5,712 nucleotides of DNA, taken from positions 1 to 5,712 of the forward strand of contig JALLON010000183.1 of NCBI GenBank assembly GCA_027717925.1. Reading direction: 5' to 3'. Origin of the DNA: Acidobacteria bacterium AH-259-G07 (GTDB taxonomy: Bacteria; Acidobacteriota; UBA6911; RPQK01; JADFOI01). Shown here piece after piece: positions 1 to 5,630 of this stretch (the stretch's first letter is position 1; every line of letters begins with the position of its first letter). The notes below the pieces were generated by a model, which was given only the letters and a program-made list of their open reading frames with translations, made no database searches and was not told the origin of the DNA. Position numbers and translations under genes: made by a program.

Positions 1-828
1 ATACTCACAACAACCACATTAGGATTTCTATCTATCGTTGTTTTAAGAACCGATCAAGAGTTAAGGAAACTGTTTTCAGCCATTGCTCGCTTTGATCTTC
101 TTACGACGCTTCAAGAATTTCTCGACGGGCTGCGCAGAGGGCTAAACGTGATCTTGGGTGAGCAAGGATTCCATTATATTTGGTACCTGATAGCAGGATA
201 CTACTCTACACTTACAACCGTAGTGTTGCTGTTACGGCCTGCGGGCCTCCTAGAGATGCCAATAAGAGGTGATTCCTGGCTCATAGTGCTGATATTCCAC
301 ATGTGGGTTGGTAGCAACGTAGTTGGTGATGCTATCTCATTTAATGTTTCCCGACGGATAATCAACAATGTGTGTGATGATGACAACCTTGATTGGTTGA
401 GATTGCTCAAATCTGGTATTAAGGATCTCGGTGTGGCTTCAGCATGTTTTGCAGGAGTCGCCATTGTGTCAAACGTATGTCACACCATACAAGTAGGGGA
501 CGCCACCAGCATTCGCGCCGTATTGGTACATGCCTTAGATTGGTCTGTCCTGTTTCGTCCGTATTCAATTAGAGTTGGTGGGGAAGAGGTTGGGACACAA
601 TCATGGGCACTGTTCATTGTAACGGCAAGTACTTATGGCCCGACTGTTATTTTTGCAACCACTTTGCTTATCGCTTTCCTCGTCTCCCCTTTTTTCCGTT
701 TAGCAGCACTTGTATCAACACGAACACGTAATCAGCTTGCGGCTGGGCAAATAACACGTGGTGATCTGATGATGGCCTTGGGCACTATCATTGCTCTATT
801 TTCTCTGATCGTGGTAATTTACTGTTGA
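1..828 (+). CDS. Multi-pass membrane protein of unknown function, 5' end outside the window
   Basis: The reading frame is open from the first base to the TGA at 826-828, giving 275 visible residues. The gene probably begins left of the window. The first visible residues (LTTTLGFLSIVVL) look like the end of a membrane helix, followed by an amphipathic charged stretch (about residues 16-48). Five more hydrophobic segments follow at roughly residues 60-78, 93-112, 143-160, 203-229 and 256-274, so this is an integral membrane protein. An alternative start is GTG at 148, preceded by AGAGGG seven bases upstream, which would give a self-contained 226-residue protein. I prefer the longer frame because the upstream codons read as sensible protein and the other two plus-strand frames are closed there. 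I recognise no family and no catalytic motif. It lies in the same orientation as the two following genes, with a gap of about 280 bases to the next supported start. Confidence 0.6.
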   Translation: MLTTTTLGFLSIVVLRTDQELRKLFSAIARFDLLTTLQEFLDGLRRGLNVILGEQGFHYIWYLIAGYYSTLTTVVLLLRPAGLLEMPIRGDSWLIVLIFHMWVGSNVVGDAISFNVSRRIINNVCDDDNLDWLRLLKSGIKDLGVASACFAGVAIVSNVCHTIQVGDATSIRAVLVHALDWSVLFRPYSIRVGGEEVGTQSWALFIVTASTYGPTVIFATTLLIAFLVSPFFRLAALVSTRTRNQLAAGQITRGDLMMALGTIIALFSLIVVIYC

Positions 829-1024
829 CAACGAACATCATCTTATCCTCAAGATGTTCCTGGGTGACCTCCTTTAATTGTTCGTCGACACCCAAGAATC
901 TCATCTCAAGAAGGGTCCCTTTTCTGTCCCACTTGAAGCGCACTACGGCCAAGCCATATTTGTCCTCTGCCAACTGTCCATCTCTACCGTCTGAATCGAG
1001 CTTCTGATAGGACAAGTACAACAA
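788..1024 (-). CDS. Possible small hypothetical protein (78 aa), convergent with the membrane gene
   Basis: This minus-strand frame runs from a TTG at 1024, directly preceded by a TGA, to a TGA at 788. Its 3' end overlaps the end of the membrane-protein gene by 41 bases. The peptide is rich in Asp, Glu, Lys and hydrophobic residues (for example VVRFKWDRKG and FLGVDEQLKEV), and first codon positions are often G, as in coding sequence. The opposite plus-strand frame is Ser-rich and looks like its shadow. Against it, there is no convincing Shine-Dalgarno and no ATG near the start. It could be a real small gene, the 3' remnant of a larger one, or chance. It has no recognisable domain, signal peptide or membrane segment. 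Confidence 0.35.
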   Translation of the reverse strand: MLYLSYQKLDSDGRDGQLAEDKYGLAVVRFKWDRKGTLLEMRFLGVDEQLKEVTQEHLEDKMMFVVNSKLPRSEKIEQ

Positions 1025-1108
1025 TCAATCTTGGAGTGCTATATTGCTAACAACCCCCAGGTTGAGGTGTTCTGGTCAGTACAGTATGTGTTGGAGGCGG
1101 TCTACTTA

Positions 1109-1978
1109 ATGGCTAGGTATATTGGGGAGATTTTCCAGAAAGTTTTCCACGAGGAAGAGAAAAATCTGGTCAGGTGGCTCAAAAGGAGGAAATTCGCTGT
1201 ACTGATTATTCTCGCATTATTGATTGGTGTGATGTCATATCGTAAATGGCCAACGGATTTCGTGGGCCTGTTCCATCTCCTAGCAAGTAGAATCGACATT
1301 GTGCTCCTGTTTTTCCTAGTAACGTGGTTGGCCATCCTCACTTTCTTCCTTTTGTGGAAAGCCAGAGAGTCGAACACAAGAAGATTCAAGGAGGATTTTC
1401 GACATGGCTTGACGAAGTGGGAATACTATGGTGAATGGAAAACCGAGAAGGAAGACGATCAGTACATACTTATTGTAACTGACTCGGATGCTGGGGGACT
1501 TGCCAAACCCTGTCGCTTATGGGACGACTACATTTTTGAATTTGAGACTAAGATTGCTCAGTCAAATTCATCTTGGATAATAAGAGCATCGGACATTCTC
1601 AATTACGTCATGTTGCAGTGTAGCCAGAAAGAGATAAGGCCGCACTTTAGAATGAAGGGTCTGTGGTTTACACAAGATCCGGTGGCCCTACCTGTGACTC
1701 TCCCTATAAATGAGTGGTTTAAGGTACAGATAAAAGTGTCAGGAACAAGGGTCGTTGTGACAGTCGTTCTTGACTACAAAGAGACGGTATTGCTTGACCG
1801 CGACCTGCTAAAACCCGAAGTGATGCAGGTGCAGGCAACAACAGTGGGGACGACATCCGGCAGCTACTCTCTGAGTGTAGATTTAGCATTCAGTTTCCCA
1901 CTGGGAAGCGTTGGTTTTAGGGAGTGCGGCAAAACCGAGTGTGCCCATTTTCGAGCTGTTCGGGTCAAGAAGCTCTGA
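1109..1978 (+). CDS. Two-helix membrane protein with C-terminal concanavalin/LamG-like (DUF1080-like) domain
   Basis: I take ATG at 1109 as the start (289 aa) because GGAGG at 1093-1097 sits 11 bases upstream. The frame reaches back to a TTG at 1031, but that has no ribosome-binding site and adds a poorly convincing 26-residue leader. Residues 29-44 and 62-83 are strong membrane helices, with a short charged N-terminus rich in Lys, Arg and Glu. From about residue 102 to the end there is a soluble beta-sandwich resembling DUF1080/LamG-like domains. It opens WEYYGEWKTE, continues WDDYIFEFETKI and SSWIIRASD, and closes with GSVGFRECGKTECAHFRAVRV, which matches the usual last strands of that fold. 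Such domains often bind or act on carbohydrate, but I see no diagnostic catalytic residues, so enzyme activity is not claimed. The protein is probably membrane-anchored with the sandwich exposed on one side; which side is unclear. It is followed 96 bases later by the nuclease-like gene on the same strand. Confidence 0.75.
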   Translation: MARYIGEIFQKVFHEEEKNLVRWLKRRKFAVLIILALLIGVMSYRKWPTDFVGLFHLLASRIDIVLLFFLVTWLAILTFFLLWKARESNTRRFKEDFRHGLTKWEYYGEWKTEKEDDQYILIVTDSDAGGLAKPCRLWDDYIFEFETKIAQSNSSWIIRASDILNYVMLQCSQKEIRPHFRMKGLWFTQDPVALPVTLPINEWFKVQIKVSGTRVVVTVVLDYKETVLLDRDLLKPEVMQVQATTVGTTSGSYSLSVDLAFSFPLGSVGFRECGKTECAHFRAVRVKKL

Positions 1979-2007
1979 CCAGCATTGTCAACTACCCTGG
2001 CAGAGCG

Positions 2008-2036
2008 TTCAAAGGAAAGACTAATCTTGGCATAAT
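2008..2036 (+). promoter_or_regulatory. Candidate sigma70-type promoter for the DUF6602 gene
   Basis: TTCAAA at 2008-2013 and CATAAT at 2031-2036 are separated by 17 bases in the 96-base gap before the DUF6602 start. The -10 match is good (5 of 6) and the -35 is mediocre (4 of 6). If real, the DUF6602 gene can be transcribed independently of the membrane-protein gene upstream. Confidence 0.3.
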
Positions 2037-2074
2037 CGTGCATTCAATAAGGTCATCCATAAAGGAAAGATCCG

Positions 2075-2806
2075 ATGTTAGATGCCAACTACTTCAAGTC
2101 ACTCGCATTAGAACTGGACGCTTTAAGAAATCGAGTCAGAAGCTTCATAAGAGGTAGCCATTGGCCTACAGATGGAGAGTGGAAAGAGAGCATACTGCGT
2201 TCTTTCTTGAGAAGGAATTTACCTGAGAGTGTTCAGGTCGGTAGGGGGTTCGTGATTACTGAAAATGATACTTCAAACCAAATTGACATTTTGATTTATG
2301 ATTCGACAAAACCAGTACTGTTCCGGGATGGAGATTTGGTTTTTGTTACGCCGGACGCTGTATTGGGAATTATTGAAGTTAAAACTTCCCTAAATGGCAC
2401 GACGTTCAAAGAGTCTATTAAGAAACTTTGCGATAACGCTGAGTTAATTCAGGTCAAGTATCCTGGTAACAGAGTGTATGGCTTGTTTTCTTTCAAAGAC
2501 CAAACAAAAAGAATCGAAACAACGCTTGATGCTGTAAAAGCTTCTGTAAGAACCAGCGGAGCCAGAATAGTTCACTGTATTTGTCTAGGAAACTCGAAGT
2601 TTATCCGATATTGGAATTTAGATCCTGAAGGAAAGAGGCTACTTGATAAGTGGTATGCCTATGAATTAAAAAGAATGGCTCCTGGGTACTTCATCCACAA
2701 TATAATTGAACGAATATGCCCTCAATCAGTGGCTCAGAACCAGGCACTCTGGTACCCACAGGAAGGTAAAGAACGTCACAAGATTGGTGAAATAAGTTTG
2801 CGGTAA
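2075..2806 (+). CDS. DUF6602-type protein with PD-(D/E)XK nuclease-like core
   Basis: This is a 243-residue soluble protein. The ATG at 2075 is preceded by a purine-rich AAGGAAAG at 2062-2069, a good ribosome-binding site at normal spacing. The N-terminal half carries the layout of the DUF6602 family: GEWKES around residues 34-39, FLRRNLPESVQVGRGFV at 44-60, QIDILIYD at 69-76, LFRDGDLVFVTPDAVLGIIEVKT at 82-104. The acidic residue E35 or E38, then D71, then E101-V-K103 reproduce the PD-(D/E)XK arrangement used for metal-dependent DNA or RNA cleavage; the IIEVKT strand is its most telling part. The C-terminal half (about 110-243) is helical and charged without a motif I know. Family members occur in islands and near defence genes, which fits this element, but substrate and partners are not shown by the sequence. 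Codon use is AT-rich like the two genes upstream and unlike the integrase. The frame is intact and the length looks complete. Confidence 0.75.
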   Translation: MLDANYFKSLALELDALRNRVRSFIRGSHWPTDGEWKESILRSFLRRNLPESVQVGRGFVITENDTSNQIDILIYDSTKPVLFRDGDLVFVTPDAVLGIIEVKTSLNGTTFKESIKKLCDNAELIQVKYPGNRVYGLFSFKDQTKRIETTLDAVKASVRTSGARIVHCICLGNSKFIRYWNLDPEGKRLLDKWYAYELKRMAPGYFIHNIIERICPQSVAQNQALWYPQEGKERHKIGEISLR

Positions 2807-3048
2807 ATTAGGAGACATAGGCTTGTCTTGTATTTCTGGACTTCTTTTTGGGCTGCTTTCCTCTAGCCTGCGCCTTGCCAGGGTGAAAACTACGGGTCAT
2901 TTACCGGCCCTTTCACACCGCAGGAAGCGCAAGCGAAAGCCCACACCGCACCGCCTCCAACCCAGGCGCCACACGTCAACAAAACCGGCTTTCACCTGGC
3001 TTGGAATCCCCAGCTCGGAAGCCTCCCACTCCCCGGCGTCGTCGCTTC
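2807..3048. other. 242-base stretch with no supported gene
   Basis: This gap separates the plus-strand cargo from the minus-strand oxidase fragment, with the two ends convergent. Short frames on both strands encode Arg/Pro/Ser-rich peptides without ribosome-binding sites and look like chance. No clear stem followed by a T-run is visible on either strand. Base composition changes from AT-rich to GC-rich around 2860-2900, suggesting a junction between pieces of different origin. Confidence 0.5.
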
Positions 3049-3735
3049 CTACTTCGCCTCTTGGAACGCCTTGTCGGGCTTGAGCCACTTGTAATGGATT
3101 TCGATAAAATCCGCGACCGAGGGCACACCACTCGTATTTACCAAAAACAGCATGTAATAACCCGGTGGCGCGAGGCGGTGATTCGCAGGCGCGCGGACTC
3201 GCAAGCTGCAACGACCACGCCGCATGATGGGAAGGTTCAATAGTCGCTGCTCCGAGTCGGTGTGATGGGTATCCGCCATCGGACGGACCAGGACAGCTCG
3301 ATCGACATGCGGCGCGTCAGGCGAATCGATAGTGAACGTACTGCCAATATGCGTTCGCGTCGGCGCATACCAAATCCTTGGCCGTGGGCCGCGGAACCAG
3401 TACGGCGGACGGTACGCCTCAAGGCTCATCACGCGACTGCCCGTGTCATTGCCCCCGGCCAACACACGTCCGTCCGGCAACAACACGCAGGTGGAATGAT
3501 ATTGACGACGGGCGTTGAGTGACGCCACCGTGGTCCAGGGATTGATTGCGGGGTCCATATAGTTGACGCTGGTGTCGAACAGCTCGCATGGTAACACCTG
3601 AGGGCCGCGGCGACGCGTACCACCGCCAGAGACGAGAACCTTCGAGTCCGGCAGGATCACGACATTTACGTTGCTGCGCCGATAACTCATCGGGCGAATG
3701 GTTTGCCAGGTCGGGTTCACGACCGTGGTATCCAC
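3049..3735 (-). pseudogene. N-terminally truncated galactose oxidase/glyoxal oxidase-like protein (kelch plus DUF1929)
   Basis: The frame encodes the C-terminal half of a copper-radical oxidase-like kelch protein. In the 228-residue frame from the GTG at 3735, kelch blades appear as VVILPDSKVLVSGGG (25-39) and CVLLPDGRVLAGG (83-95). The DUF1929 (galactose oxidase C-terminal) domain spans about 107-213, with EAYRPPYWFRGPRPRI (106-121) and PPGYYMLFLVNTSGVPSVA (190-208). The Tyr-His pair of the copper site is present (QYHS, Y79-H80), as is the C-terminal His ligand (DTHHTDSEQR, H157). The N-terminal half, which in galactose oxidase carries the Cys cross-linked to a Tyr and the stacking Trp, is absent. 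An in-frame TGA at about 3757-3759 closes the frame just upstream, and no kelch sequence is recognisable beyond it. The GTG has no good ribosome-binding site. The 3' end looks natural, just past the DUF1929 domain. It is most likely a gene fragment left by a rearrangement; a shortened expressed protein would lack the cofactor. Confidence 0.8.
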
Positions 3736-3798
3736 GCCGGTTGTGGAAAGTCTTCAGATTGCGCCAAGATCCCCGGTCCGGGGGTCAGACATTCAGAG

Positions 3799-3981
3799 GT
3801 GTGGATCTGCAAGAAATGTCGGAAAGCTGAGAGGCAACAGCGCAGGAACTACAACCAAAGAAACGGATTATTTCAAGGTAATCCGAATCGACTCCTAACC
3901 CCTCCGTGGCCAAAGAAGCGTAGGATAATAGAAACGGTGTGGGAAAATCATAACCGCCATACTGCAAGACCAGGCGACTGA
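3799..3981 (+). CDS. Doubtful small CxxC-containing ORF or relic
   Basis: Reading from GTG 3799, this frame encodes VWICKKCRKAERQQRRNYNQ near its start and ends at TGA 3979-3981, 12 bases before the end of the convergent integrase gene. The CxxC followed by basic, Gln/Arg-rich residues resembles the zinc-binding start of some HNH endonucleases and other small phage proteins, but only one CxxC pair is present, so no complete zinc site is visible. The frame is open further left, through sequence antisense to the oxidase fragment, where it is not credible. No ribosome-binding site is clear. It may be a remnant of an element gene or chance. Confidence 0.2.
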   Translation: MWICKKCRKAERQQRRNYNQRNGLFQGNPNRLLTPPWPKKRRIIETVWENHNRHTARPGD

Positions 3982-3993
3982 CCGACGGGGTTC

Positions 3994-5202
3994 TTATCGT
4001 TTGAAAGTTGCAACCTTTGTCGCACTCTTACCCGTCACGATGCGTTCAACTTGAGTTCCCCATCTCTCGAGGGCTCGACCCATCTCGGGAAGTCTTTCCC
4101 ACCGGTTGTACACGGCCGTCATGTGCCGCAACGGCCATGAGTGATTCAGGATTCTGGCAATAGTGACATCATCAACGCCGAGCTTACTTAAATTGGTGGC
4201 GCAGGTCCTTCGCAAGTCATGGGGCCGAAAATTGAATCCCGTTTGTTTTTGAATGCGCAGGCTCATCTTTTGGAGCCACCGAATGTGTCCGCCGCCAGGT
4301 GCAGCAAAGACAAACTCACCATCCCCGGTCAGGGGTCGTAGTTGCTCGATGACGGCCAGAGCATGAGATGACAGGGGAACCTTGTGTTCCCGCTCGTTTT
4401 TAGTTTCGGTGGGCGGGATGGTCCAGATGTTCTCACTATCAATACTACTCCACCGCATGGCCTTCACTTCCCCCGGCCTTTGGCCGGTCAGGAGTATTAG
4501 CCGGTAGATGGAGGCGGTAGGTTCCGCTCGGTTCTCCAGGTCCTCCCACAGCGCCCTAATTTCATCGTCGCTCAGCACGCGGTCCCGGCTCTTCTCCTTG
4601 GTCGGCTGCTCGACATTGGCACAAGGATTAGCAAATGTCTCCGGCACCAGCGCCTTCCTGGCCGCGAAGTTGAAGATCGTAGACACCAACGCCTTAACCC
4701 TGTTGGCCATTACCGGCGCCTTGCGTTTGAACTTAACTTCATCGAGAAGACGGATTACATCGGAGCGTGTGATGGACTGAAACTTCCTCCGGCCCCAGGC
4801 TGGCAGTAGGTAGGTGTTCAAAATGCGAGTGTCTTCTTTGATGCTGGCCGGTTTCTTGTGCGGTCTGGCGTGCATCTCAAGATACAACTGCGCCAGCTCC
4901 TCGAAAGTGCCGGCGTTTTTCTCTTGCTGGCGCTTCTCGGACGGGTCCTCTCCCTCGTTCGCTTCTCCCAACAGGGCCAGGGCCATCCTCCTCGCCGTGG
5001 CCAGGCTCAAGACCTGATACCGCCCAAGTGTAAACCTCCGCCTGCGCCCGCCGAAGCGATAGCGCAAAATGAAAGTCTTACTTCCCCTGTCGGTGACCCT
5101 CACACCAAAGGTTCCGGGGAAGATTTCATCCCAGAAATCCTCCTGCTCCTTCTCGGTTTTCAAGTTCCTCAAAAGGCGATCTGTTAGCCTCACGGTGGGC
5201 AT
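3994..5202 (-). CDS. int: Tyrosine recombinase, P4-type phage/island integrase
   Basis: This 402-residue protein has the usual length and layout of P4-type integrases, which insert elements into tRNA genes by site-specific recombination. Residues about 1-90 are the arm-type DNA-binding domain (DUF4102-like; FGVRVTDRGSKTFILRYRFGGRRRRFTLGRY). Residues about 98-185 are the SAM-like core-binding domain. From about 205 to 385 lies the catalytic domain, with R242 in LLTGQRPGEV, K268 in ETKNEREHKVPL, H328 and R331 in RPHDLRRT, H354 in ILNHSW, and the nucleophile Y365 in AVYNRW. All key residues are present, so it should be active. The ATG at 5202 has GGAG at 5210-5213 at good spacing. Its 5' end points at the tRNA-Ala fragment about 180 bases away. 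The TAGGGTCCAA repeats between 5220 and 5257 lie between a weak candidate promoter (5272-5300, minus strand) and the start, so they may control expression as well as bind the protein. No intrinsic terminator is visible after its stop. Confidence 0.96.
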   Translation of the reverse strand: MPTVRLTDRLLRNLKTEKEQEDFWDEIFPGTFGVRVTDRGSKTFILRYRFGGRRRRFTLGRYQVLSLATARRMALALLGEANEGEDPSEKRQQEKNAGTFEELAQLYLEMHARPHKKPASIKEDTRILNTYLLPAWGRRKFQSITRSDVIRLLDEVKFKRKAPVMANRVKALVSTIFNFAARKALVPETFANPCANVEQPTKEKSRDRVLSDDEIRALWEDLENRAEPTASIYRLILLTGQRPGEVKAMRWSSIDSENIWTIPPTETKNEREHKVPLSSHALAVIEQLRPLTGDGEFVFAAPGGGHIRWLQKMSLRIQKQTGFNFRPHDLRRTCATNLSKLGVDDVTIARILNHSWPLRHMTAVYNRWERLPEMGRALERWGTQVERIVTGKSATKVATFKR

Positions 5203-5219
5203 CGTTTTACTCCGTTTTC

Positions 5220-5257
5220 TTGGACCCTAAAACAATAGGGTCCAAATAGGGTCCAAA
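5220..5257. repeat. Three TAGGGTCCAA elements upstream of int: probable integrase arm sites or operator
   Basis: AATAGGGTCCAAA occurs at 5234-5246 and again at 5245-5257, a direct repeat with an 11-base period. A third, inverted copy (TTGGACCCTA, 5220-5229) pairs perfectly with 5236-5245 across a six-base spacer, so a 10-base-pair hairpin is also possible. The block starts 18 bases upstream of the integrase start codon. Repeats phased by about one helical turn next to an integrase gene and an attachment core are typical of arm-type binding sites. Their position between gene and likely promoter would also allow autoregulation. The repeats are seen directly; the role is inferred. Confidence 0.7.
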
Positions 5258-5282
5258 AAACATGTGCTTGAGTGATACTTTC

Positions 5283-5375
5283 TGAAACAGAATGATACAA
5301 TAAACTACCGACAAATACTAGTGGAATCAGTCAGTTGTGGAACCATCTGAAATCAAGTGGAATTATATGAAACAG
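5283..5375. repeat. Short dispersed repeats in the AT-rich arm left of the attachment core
   Basis: GTGGAA occurs at 5321-5326, 5337-5342 and 5357-5362, and TGAAACAG at 5283-5290 and 5368-5375. No gene is supported in 5258-5383; one spurious frame crosses the tRNA fragment. The stretch lies where excisionase, IHF or further integrase sites are expected on an attachment arm, but repeats this short could arise by chance. Confidence 0.3.
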
Positions 5376-5383
5376 GGGTGTTA

Positions 5384-5433
5384 CCTGAATGGCATTCAGG
5401 GGGTCACGGGTTCGAGTCCCGTCAGCTCCACCA
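5384..5433 (+). tRNA. 3' half of tRNA-Ala(GGC), an attachment-site remnant
   Basis: The sequence folds as the 3' part of a tRNA. The anticodon stem is CCTGA (5384-5388) with TCAGG (5396-5400), and the loop ATGGCAT carries anticodon GGC at 5391-5393. A five-base variable loop follows at 5401-5405. The T arm is ACGGG, TTCGAGT, CCCGT (5406-5422). The 3' acceptor strand is CAGCTCC (5423-5429), with discriminator A and an encoded CCA at 5431-5433. Anticodon and acceptor sequence identify alanine. No acceptor 5' strand or D arm is present in the bases before 5384, so the gene is incomplete and should not make a functional tRNA. This is the duplicate expected at the far end of an element integrated into tRNA-Ala. 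Confidence 0.9.
5384..5433. other. Attachment site core (attR-like) at the island boundary
   Basis: The tRNA similarity begins at the first base of the anticodon stem and ends at CCA. This is the pattern of integrases that cross over in the anticodon loop, using the symmetrical stem as paired core-binding sites around a seven-base overlap. Sequence to the left, including the integrase, belongs to the inserted element. Sequence to the right is what originally lay downstream of the tRNA gene, or a second element. The intact tRNA-Ala and matching repeat should lie left of this window. Confidence 0.7.
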
Positions 5434-5442
5434 AGTTAACCT

Positions 5443-5459
5443 ACTTGTTTACAACAAGT
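5443..5459. repeat. Near-perfect palindrome just after the tRNA end
   Basis: ACTTGTT (5443-5449) and AACAAGT (5453-5459) form perfect seven-base arms around TAC, ten bases after the CCA. CAAGTTA is also repeated directly at 5432-5438 and 5455-5461. No T-run follows, so it is a poor terminator. It could be a protein-binding site of the attachment region. Confidence 0.4.
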
Positions 5460-5470
5460 TACCCCAATGC

Positions 5471-5508
5471 TAAAAAACACCCAGGACTCTCGTTAGGAGC
5501 CCTGGGTG
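5471..5508 (-). terminator. Intrinsic terminator for the second integrase gene
   Basis: On the minus strand, CACCCAGG (5508-5501) pairs perfectly with CCTGGGTG (5485-5478). An inner stem of GAG with CTC (plus a G-T pair) closes a five-base loop after one mismatch. The stem is followed at once by six T residues (5477-5472). It lies 30 bases beyond the TAA at 5538, the expected natural end of the second integrase frame, and would also protect the tRNA locus from antisense transcription. Confidence 0.8.
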
Positions 5509-5524
5509 CAGATAGGGTGCAGAT
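5504..5524. repeat. GGGTGCAGAT tandem pair, 11-base period
   Basis: GGGTGCAGAT occurs at 5504-5513 and 5515-5524. In the same orientation and phase it matches the TAGGGTCCAA pair left of the core at 16 of 21 positions (5503-5523 against 5237-5257). It is probably an arm-type binding site for the second, related integrase. Its left edge overlaps the terminator stem. Confidence 0.6.
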
Positions 5525-5537
5525 TCAGGGGAAAATT

Positions 5538-5630
5538 TTACCTTGCCACTGAATCTTTCCGCCGGCGCGAAAGTCTTCCACTAAGCGACGGCAGCTTGTT
5601 CATTGCCTCACGGTGGCCTTCCTGCGGAAT
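5538..5630 (-). pseudogene. Severed C-terminal tail of the second integrase
   Basis: Immediately after the TGA at 5631-5633, the same frame continues for 30 codons to TAA at 5538-5540. It reads IPQEGHREAMNKLPSL and then a basic tail. This matches what usually follows the nucleophile Tyr in this family (Y-x-x-W-I-P, then a helix), so the segment was very probably coding before the TGA arose. Confidence 0.6.

Noticed and set aside
825..1007. 60-residue Ser-rich plus-strand ORF
   Set aside because: It is the complement of the more protein-like minus-strand frame, starts at a TTG overlapping the previous stop and has no ribosome-binding site.
1031..1108. Upstream TTG start for the LamG-like membrane protein
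   Set aside because: The ATG at 1109 has GGAGG upstream, whereas the TTG has none.
2823..3083. 86-residue plus-strand ORF rich in Arg, Pro and Ser
   Set aside because: Low-complexity composition, no ribosome-binding site, and its end overlaps the well-supported oxidase fragment on the other strand.
4508..5187. Plus-strand ORFs inside the integrase gene
   Set aside because: They are antisense shadows of a complete integrase with all catalytic residues.
5443..5459. Palindrome as a tRNA terminator
   Set aside because: The stem is short, has a three-base loop and lacks a T-run.
5337..5552. 71-residue plus-strand ORF across the tRNA fragment
   Set aside because: It reads through the tRNA half (GSSPVSSTK is the usual product of translating a tRNA T arm) and the terminator, with no ribosome-binding site.
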